A stretch of DNA of 11,168 bases from positions 1 to 11,168 of the forward strand of contig JAJBVQ010000066.1 of the NCBI GenBank assembly GCA_020859745.1, given 5' to 3'. How positions within the stretch are numbered: the first letter of the stretch is position 1; each line of letters opens with the position of its first letter. A program made the position numbers and the translations under genes. Under the pieces are notes generated by a model. The model was given only the letters and a program-made list of their open reading frames with translations, did no database searches and was not told where the DNA came from. Of the stretch, positions 7,071 to 11,168 are shown piece after piece. Origin of the DNA: Rikenellaceae bacterium (lineage in GTDB: Bacteria; Bacteroidota; Bacteroidia; Bacteroidales; Rikenellaceae).

Positions 7071-8819
7071 TTACTGGTTCAGGTCGGTATTCTGGTTGAC
7101 TACCGTCCATTTCTCGACGCTGATATGGGCCTGCATGTGCGTTTTCTGGCTGATCGGCGTTTCCGGGTTGATGGTCACGTCCTCTTCGTTCGGGTAGCCG
7201 ATACCGGAAATGGAGGTGATACTTACCTGGTAGAAGTTGTTACGTGTGACGGAATAGAAAAGGTTGGTGTTCTCGGCGTAGTTCTTATCCTGGATATTGA
7301 TGCGGTAGTAGCATACACCGTTCGTATACTGGAAGAACCGGATCGTTTCGACGAGGGTCTTCGTGAAGCCGGTTTCGCCGGAGGCTTTGGTGTGTTTGAA
7401 TATCTGGATAATGTAGTAAATGCCAGCTTTCTCCGGAAGCATCTCCCCGGTGTAATAGACATCCACTCCGTTGTCACCGTCGAATACAGGGTTCGATTCG
7501 GTACCGGGGATGTATTTGGTCAAACCCATCCGGACCAGATAACTCCTCAGAGTGGTCTTGATACCATGCTGAATGCGCTCTGCGTCGCCGGTAACGTCAT
7601 TGGGCACGGCATAGACCGCTACGCCCCAGTCCGGCGCGTTGGTGAATATGGCCGGTAGATTTTCTCCGGGATGGTCTTTATAGTAATATTCGTATGCCCC
7701 GGCATCGGTGACTCCCGTGATCACATATTGTTTTTCGGGAACATAGGTGCCTTTGACCAGCACGTAGGAGGTGTTGCCGATCACCGGCACTTCGTTGGCG
7801 TTTTCGGAGATGTAGAGGCTTTGTGCGGCCTCGCCGGCGCCTGCATTAGCCACCGCGAATTTCGTCGGATCGTTCACCTCGTCGAAGCGGGATGCGAAGT
7901 CTGCCCAGACCGAACCGGTGTTCGTGCTGCTGTAGAACGGGGTCTGGAGGGCGAAACCTCCCGTGGCGTTATGTTTGAACACATAGACCGATTTGGGCAG
8001 GTTGCGTACCGTGTAGGTCGGGGAGGTCAAGGTCCCGATTTTGGCCACGGTGCCTAAGTCGCCGACAGCCGCCATATGTTCCAGCGCGGAACTTTGCGGA
8101 TAGGTGGTCTGCAACTTGGAGGTGGCGCGGTGCAGGTTGATCGTGAAATGGTTGTATTTCGCGGCCTCTTCCGGAGTGGTGTAACTGTTCTGTTCCGCCT
8201 GTGTTTGCGAAACGCCCGCATTCAGGGTAAACGTAGTTTGCGACAGGGCGTTGCTCATCAGGAAGCCGTTGGTCGCCGGTGCCCCGGCCCCGTAGAGGGT
8301 GTTGCCCTCGCCTTGGCGGGTGATAGCCGGCACATCTGCTCCGTGGGCGAGGCGGCCCGGTGTGGTAAAGAGATCGACCAATGAGTTCTGGAATGTAGCC
8401 AGCGTTGTAGCCGAGGTCGGCTGCGGGAACCAGTCCGTCTGCATGTTGGCCACCACCAGGATGGTTTTGAGTCCCGAGGTCAGTTTCATCACCTCGCTGT
8501 GGGCTACGCCGTCCGAGTTTTCGACCATGGAACCTTTGCTGGACGCTTCGAAGGTGCCTTTGTCGTTGAACACGTAGACAAAGATGTTTTTGATGGCGTT
8601 TTCCTCGGCTGTGCCGTCTTCATCCGGTGTTTTTGTGGCGGGAGCTTTCGAAGTAGCCCCTTTGTCCAATTTGAAGGTGAAATGGGCGAATGTGGGGATG
8701 CCGGAGACGACTTTTCCTCCGTTGTCCGGATCTTTTCCGGACAGGTCGTCCTTTTGGCAGGCCCCGAGCGTCAGGGCTGCCAGCGCAAGGACGCCGATGA
8801 GCAGTTTACGTTTCTTCAT
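7071..8819 (-). CDS. Mfa1-family major fimbrial subunit (fimbrillin) precursor
   Basis: This 582-residue precursor has a lipoprotein signal ending in LGAC (Cys21), then a Lys-rich, Ser/Thr-rich stretch (about 50-66) before the first pilin strand NIFVYVFNDKGTF (69-81). LKTILVVANMQTDWF (117-131) is the usual fimbrillin strand. The C-terminal part has clear Mfa1 signatures: GVCYYRINIQDKNY, then SVTRNNFYQVSITSISGIGYPNE (523-545), and a last strand HMQAHISVEKWTVV that is likely the donor strand. In type V pili the lipidated precursor is exported, cleaved near its N-terminus on the surface, and polymerised as the C-terminal strand of one subunit fills the groove of the next. Length fits Mfa1 (about 560) better than FimA (about 380). 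The only mature Cys besides the lipid one is Cys503. It is followed by the anchor gene and preceded by 36 bases without a recognisable promoter, so it is probably read from upstream. Assignment to the family is firm; surface assembly is inferred. Confidence 0.92.
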   Translation of the reverse strand: MKKRKLLIGVLALAALTLGACQKDDLSGKDPDNGGKVVSGIPTFAHFTFKLDKGATSKAPATKTPDEDGTAEENAIKNIFVYVFNDKGTFEASSKGSMVENSDGVAHSEVMKLTSGLKTILVVANMQTDWFPQPTSATTLATFQNSLVDLFTTPGRLAHGADVPAITRQGEGNTLYGAGAPATNGFLMSNALSQTTFTLNAGVSQTQAEQNSYTTPEEAAKYNHFTINLHRATSKLQTTYPQSSALEHMAAVGDLGTVAKIGTLTSPTYTVRNLPKSVYVFKHNATGGFALQTPFYSSTNTGSVWADFASRFDEVNDPTKFAVANAGAGEAAQSLYISENANEVPVIGNTSYVLVKGTYVPEKQYVITGVTDAGAYEYYYKDHPGENLPAIFTNAPDWGVAVYAVPNDVTGDAERIQHGIKTTLRSYLVRMGLTKYIPGTESNPVFDGDNGVDVYYTGEMLPEKAGIYYIIQIFKHTKASGETGFTKTLVETIRFFQYTNGVCYYRINIQDKNYAENTNLFYSVTRNNFYQVSITSISGIGYPNEEDVTINPETPISQKTHMQAHISVEKWTVVNQNTDLNQ

Positions 8820-8855
8820 GGTCTTACTGGGTTGAATGATTACTGATTATGTGGT

Positions 8856-10178
8856 TTACTGAAAACATTGTTCGAGGTTCTTGGCGGCCTCCCCGTAGCC
8901 GGCCTCGGCGGCCTTGACCAGGTAGGCCCGCGCTTCCTCCCGGTCTCCTTTCAGGAGGTAGCATACCCCGATGGGGTTCCACGCACGGGGGTCGTCCCCG
9001 ATAGGCAGTAAGGTCTCCAGGGCCTGTCCGGTCCGGCCGTTGCCGATCAGTTCGATGGCGAGGTTGACGAGCGTGCTGTTGCTGTCCGCGTCTTGCGGGA
9101 AAACCGACAGGTGCACCTCCCGGGTCGTTCGGTAAAGCGTGACGGAGACGGCGTTGCGCAGGCGCGGGAAAAATTCCGCCTGCATCCGGCGCCACACCCG
9201 CCCGCCGTCGAGTTCCATCAGTTGCTTTTTGCGGGAGGTGTTGCGGGCATAGTCGATCTCGGCCGGGACGTTGTCTATGATATACAGGGCCTTTTCTTTG
9301 CCCGGCATATCCGATTGCGCTACGGCCTCCCGCAGGCCTGTCCAATTCTCGCCCCCGCGCACGAGGCGGACAGCGGACGGAGAGAGTTGCGGGAGGCGGC
9401 TGGTGGCATATTCGCTGACGCTCCGGGCCCGTTGAATGGCTAATTCGTTATTGAAACCGACAGGGCCTTCGGGCGAGGCGTAGCCGGTGATGTTGATCCG
9501 GATGCCGGGCGATTCGACCGCGGTTTGCAGCACGCTGACGAGTTCGGCCAGCATGCGGCGGTTGTCATTCAGGTCCGGGGCTAGTTCGGCGCTGTTCACC
9601 GGGAAGTCGAGCGACAGGCGTGCGAGCCGTTCGGCCGTCGCCCGTACCGTGGTGTCTTTCCGTTGCGGCAACGACCTGTTTTTGACCAGAAGCTGTTCCT
9701 TATCGTCGATGGGTATGTGGAGGGTATCGGCGTCTTGGATTCTGACGTTTTCTGACACGAAGAGAGGCGGGAAAGCGTGTGCGGAGCAACACCCTGCCGA
9801 CGTCTTGTCCAGCCGGACAGCGGCCCCCGGCAGCCATTCCCGGTAGTCGGTTTGCGCGGCATAGTCGAATGACGCGCCGTTTTCGGTCAGGACGGCGCCG
9901 GGTTCGGGGACGGTTTTGTCTCTTTTATCCAGAATGCGTGTCCGGCGCGTTTCGACTACTATAGGCGGCAGGGCGACGCTCTCCTTTCCGTTGCTCAGTA
10001 CCGGGGTCAGGATCAGTTTGTAATTCCGGCGGGTAGCCTGCGGATCGACATGGCCGGAGAAACGGATATCGGCACGGTCGCCGTTTTTTTCGATCCGGAT
10101 ATCCCCTATCGTCATCTGCGCTGTGGCCGTGGTCCAACATAATGTGAGCAGCGCGCTGGCGCACAGTATTCTTTTCAT
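8856..10178 (-). CDS. DUF3868 / OmpA-like / TPR envelope protein
   Basis: This 440-residue secreted protein has a Sec signal peptide (cleavage probably after Ala20, leaving Gln21). Residues 21-120 form a beta-rich region typical of DUF3868, with YKLILTPVL, GKESVALPPIVV and DYREWLP. An OmpA-like domain follows (about 185-350): LDFPVNSAEL, INITGYASPEGP, and NNELAIQRARSVSEY. The end (about 366-436) is a TPR/Sel1-like pair: ELIGNGRTGQALETL, AWNPIGVCYLLKGDREEARAYLVKAAEAG. OmpA-like domains usually hold peptidoglycan. Here the canonical Asp of GHTD is Ser235, while the Arg of the RA motif is kept (Arg250), so binding may be altered. DUF3868 and DUF3575 genes are often neighbours of fimbrillin loci in Bacteroidales. 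It starts 12 bases after the DUF3575 stop, so the two are very likely cotranscribed. A periplasmic or outer-membrane support role for the pilus is plausible but unproven. Confidence 0.85.
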   Translation of the reverse strand: MKRILCASALLTLCWTTATAQMTIGDIRIEKNGDRADIRFSGHVDPQATRRNYKLILTPVLSNGKESVALPPIVVETRRTRILDKRDKTVPEPGAVLTENGASFDYAAQTDYREWLPGAAVRLDKTSAGCCSAHAFPPLFVSENVRIQDADTLHIPIDDKEQLLVKNRSLPQRKDTTVRATAERLARLSLDFPVNSAELAPDLNDNRRMLAELVSVLQTAVESPGIRINITGYASPEGPVGFNNELAIQRARSVSEYATSRLPQLSPSAVRLVRGGENWTGLREAVAQSDMPGKEKALYIIDNVPAEIDYARNTSRKKQLMELDGGRVWRRMQAEFFPRLRNAVSVTLYRTTREVHLSVFPQDADSNSTLVNLAIELIGNGRTGQALETLLPIGDDPRAWNPIGVCYLLKGDREEARAYLVKAAEAGYGEAAKNLEQCFQ

Positions 10179-10190
10179 CTTTTTTCGGAG

Positions 10191-10787
10191 TTAAAACAGA
10201 TAGACCAGGGAGAGGGCCGCTTTGGTGGGGCCGAAATAGTTGCGGCTCTCCGTCCCCAGTTTCCGGCCGCATTTGATGCAGTCGTACTTGTCGTAATGCA
10301 GGCGGGCGTAACCGATGCCCGCGCTGGCTTCGAGGTTCCAATGCCGGCCCAATACGAACTGGTAACCATACGTGAGGCCCGCTCCGACGCCCCAGCCCTG
10401 GTACCGGTAGTTGCGGGAGCCTTTGCCCAGCAGCAGGGGCAACTCGTGCCGGGCGATGTTGAATTGTCCGCCCAGGGCGTGTACGCCGAAGAAATGGCCG
10501 TTGAATTTGCGGCAAAGCCAGTAGCGGTATTCTACCGTGCCCAGCCAGTGAACCAGTTTTTTATTATCTTCCGCGGAGCCGTTCAGGTTCCACGGGTTAT
10601 AACCGCCGCTCACTTCGAACGTGCTGCGCTGTCCGAGCGCGATCTCCATCCCCAAATTGGGCGTATAGGTGTAAATGCCGTAAAACAGATTGGTTTTCAG
10701 GGCGACGTCCTGTGCGCGGCTCATCGGGCTGAGTGCGGTAAAAAGCAGGGACAGCAGGCAGATTTTGGATATTCCGGAGTTTTTCAT
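10191..10787 (-). CDS. DUF3575 outer-membrane beta-barrel protein
   Basis: This 198-residue protein has a signal peptide cleaved probably after Ala25 (MSRA|QDVALKTN). The mature part opens with VALKTNLFYGIYTYTPNLGMEI, the characteristic DUF3575 beginning. It continues as alternating amphipathic strands rich in Gly and aromatics (YRYWLC, FFGVHALGGQF, GWGVGAGLTYGYQFVL, NLEASAGIGYARLHY) and ends in LVYLF, with the C-terminal Phe common in outer-membrane barrels. About eight strands would suit a small barrel. A YDCIKCG motif (Cys170, Cys173) near the end may form a disulfide. The start codon lies one base after the TGA stop of the HU-like gene, which suggests translational coupling, and its stop is 12 bases before the DUF3868 gene. 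No biochemical role is known to me for the family; its position argues for a part in fimbrial biogenesis or surface display. Confidence 0.87.
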   Translation of the reverse strand: MKNSGISKICLLSLLFTALSPMSRAQDVALKTNLFYGIYTYTPNLGMEIALGQRSTFEVSGGYNPWNLNGSAEDNKKLVHWLGTVEYRYWLCRKFNGHFFGVHALGGQFNIARHELPLLLGKGSRNYRYQGWGVGAGLTYGYQFVLGRHWNLEASAGIGYARLHYDKYDCIKCGRKLGTESRNYFGPTKAALSLVYLF

Positions 10788-10788
10788 C

Positions 10789-11064
10789 TCAATCGTTCAG
10801 TTTTTCGATGAAAAATTTACCGGGGCGGAATTTCACGCTGACGCGCCGGGGGATCAGGACGATTTCCCCCGAATGGGGGTTGCGGGCCGCCCGTTCCTTC
10901 TGCTCCCACGGAGCCAATGTCCCGAAATCCATAAACCGGAGACAATCTCCCTGCGCGAGAGTTTCGACCGTCTGGCTGAGCGCTTCTTCGAAAATGTGGC
11001 GGATCTCAGGTTCGCTGTATCCGGTACGCTCGACCAGTTGTGCGATAAATGCCGATTTGTTCAT
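10789..11064 (-). CDS. HU/IHF-family DNA-binding protein
   Basis: This 91-residue protein is full length for the HU/IHF family (about 90). The start MNKSAFIAQLVERTGYSEPEI matches the N-terminal helices, GDCLRFMDFGTLAPWEQKERAARNPHSGE matches the body and beta arm, and SVKFRPGKFFIEKLN the C-terminus. Arg61-Asn62-Pro63 is the arm-tip motif whose proline intercalates in DNA and bends it. It is less basic in its N-terminal half than housekeeping HU, with several acidic residues (EEALSQTVE), which suits a specialised or IHF-like paralogue. It is the first visible gene of the fimbrial block, one base from the next gene, so it would be made with the envelope proteins. A local regulatory role is an inference; a general nucleoid role is the alternative. 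Confidence 0.92.
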   Translation of the reverse strand: MNKSAFIAQLVERTGYSEPEIRHIFEEALSQTVETLAQGDCLRFMDFGTLAPWEQKERAARNPHSGEIVLIPRRVSVKFRPGKFFIEKLND

Positions 11065-11098
11065 GATAACCTTGCAGTTTCTCCCCGTTATACTGTCC

Positions 11099-11115
11099 CT
11101 TTCTTACCAAGAAAG
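11099..11115 (-). promoter_or_regulatory. Perfect inverted repeat in the operon leader
   Basis: CTTTCTT (11099-11105) and AAGAAAG (11109-11115) form a 7-bp perfect inverted repeat with a 3-base centre, 35 to 51 bases before the start codon of the HU-like gene. It could be a protein-binding operator or a small leader hairpin. A weak promoter candidate overlaps it on the - strand (TATCTCTTTC at 11120-11111, with a TTG 18 bases upstream at 11141-11139), but this does not match TAnnTTTG and should not be relied on. The remainder of 11065-11168 shows no gene. Confidence 0.35.
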
Positions 11116-11168
11116 AGATAAAGGAGAAATCCAAGCGGCAATTATCAGTATTTCATATAGTTAAAAAT

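Noticed and set aside
8820..8855. Separate promoter for the major fimbrillin gene
   Set aside because: The gap is 36 bases and neither it nor the preceding gene end shows a TAnnTTTG element with a TTG partner at the proper spacing.
2664..9311. Recurring GCCCGGCATAT-like string (near 2665, 3936 and 9300)
   Set aside because: Two copies encode the same peptide DMPGK in the same frame, and one copy is in the inverse sense around a start codon. The match is too short and too coding-driven to call a repeat element.
8824..9345. Open frame of 173 codons on the - strand overlapping the end of the DUF3868 gene in another frame
   Set aside because: It overlaps the OmpA-like and TPR coding region and its translation is Arg/Gly/Pro-rich without domains; a frameshifted remnant is unlikely because the in-frame gene is intact.
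11065..11168. Invertible (phase-variable) promoter as at some Bacteroides surface loci
   Set aside because: Only one closely spaced palindrome is present, with no pair of distant inverted repeats flanking a promoter and no recombinase gene in the window. The region further upstream is not available, so it is not excluded there.

Overview
This window looks like a piece of a Bacteroidales chromosome. It has a clearly GC-rich composition by eye, a TAnnTTTG-type promoter element, genes without Shine-Dalgarno sequences, and a fimbrillin (type V pilus, Mfa/Fim) locus. High GC together with these families points to Rikenellaceae such as Alistipes rather than the AT-richer Bacteroides or Parabacteroides. 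The genus is an inference from composition and gene families only.

Layout. On the + strand, one monocistronic gene (47-1231) encodes a MalY/PatB-family PLP-dependent C-S lyase/aminotransferase. It has a promoter element just upstream and a strong intrinsic terminator (1257-1293). Everything else lies on the - strand as one tightly packed co-directional block, transcribed from about 11.1 kb down to 1.29 kb. The order is: HU/IHF-like DNA-binding protein (11064-10789), DUF3575 outer-membrane beta-barrel protein (10787-10191), DUF3868/OmpA-like/TPR protein (10178-8856), Mfa1-like major fimbrillin lipoprotein (8819-7071), Mfa2/FimB-like anchor lipoprotein (6986-5991), a 667-residue fimbrillin-like lipoprotein with a cysteine-rich lectin-like C-terminus (5965-3962), a 539-residue fimbrillin-like lipoprotein with a BACON-like C-terminus (3945-2326), and a membrane-anchored DUF5106/thioredoxin-fold protein with a CPGC active site (2272-1286). 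Gaps between genes are 1, 12, 36, 84, 25, 16 and 53 bases. The 84-base gap behind the major subunit holds a perfect 15-bp hairpin. No stretch over 300 bases lacks a gene.

How it may work together. The HU-like protein opens the operon and may regulate it or organise its DNA. The DUF3575 and DUF3868/OmpA proteins are envelope proteins that recur beside fimbrillin loci. The Mfa1-like protein would form the shaft and the Mfa2-like protein would anchor it and limit its length. The two large lipoproteins are candidate tip or accessory subunits. The terminal thioredoxin-like protein may serve the cysteines that cluster in the C-terminal halves of those two candidate tip proteins. The intercistronic hairpin could set the excess of shaft over anchor and tip transcripts. 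No recombinase or invertible promoter is visible, although the region upstream of 11168 is cut off.
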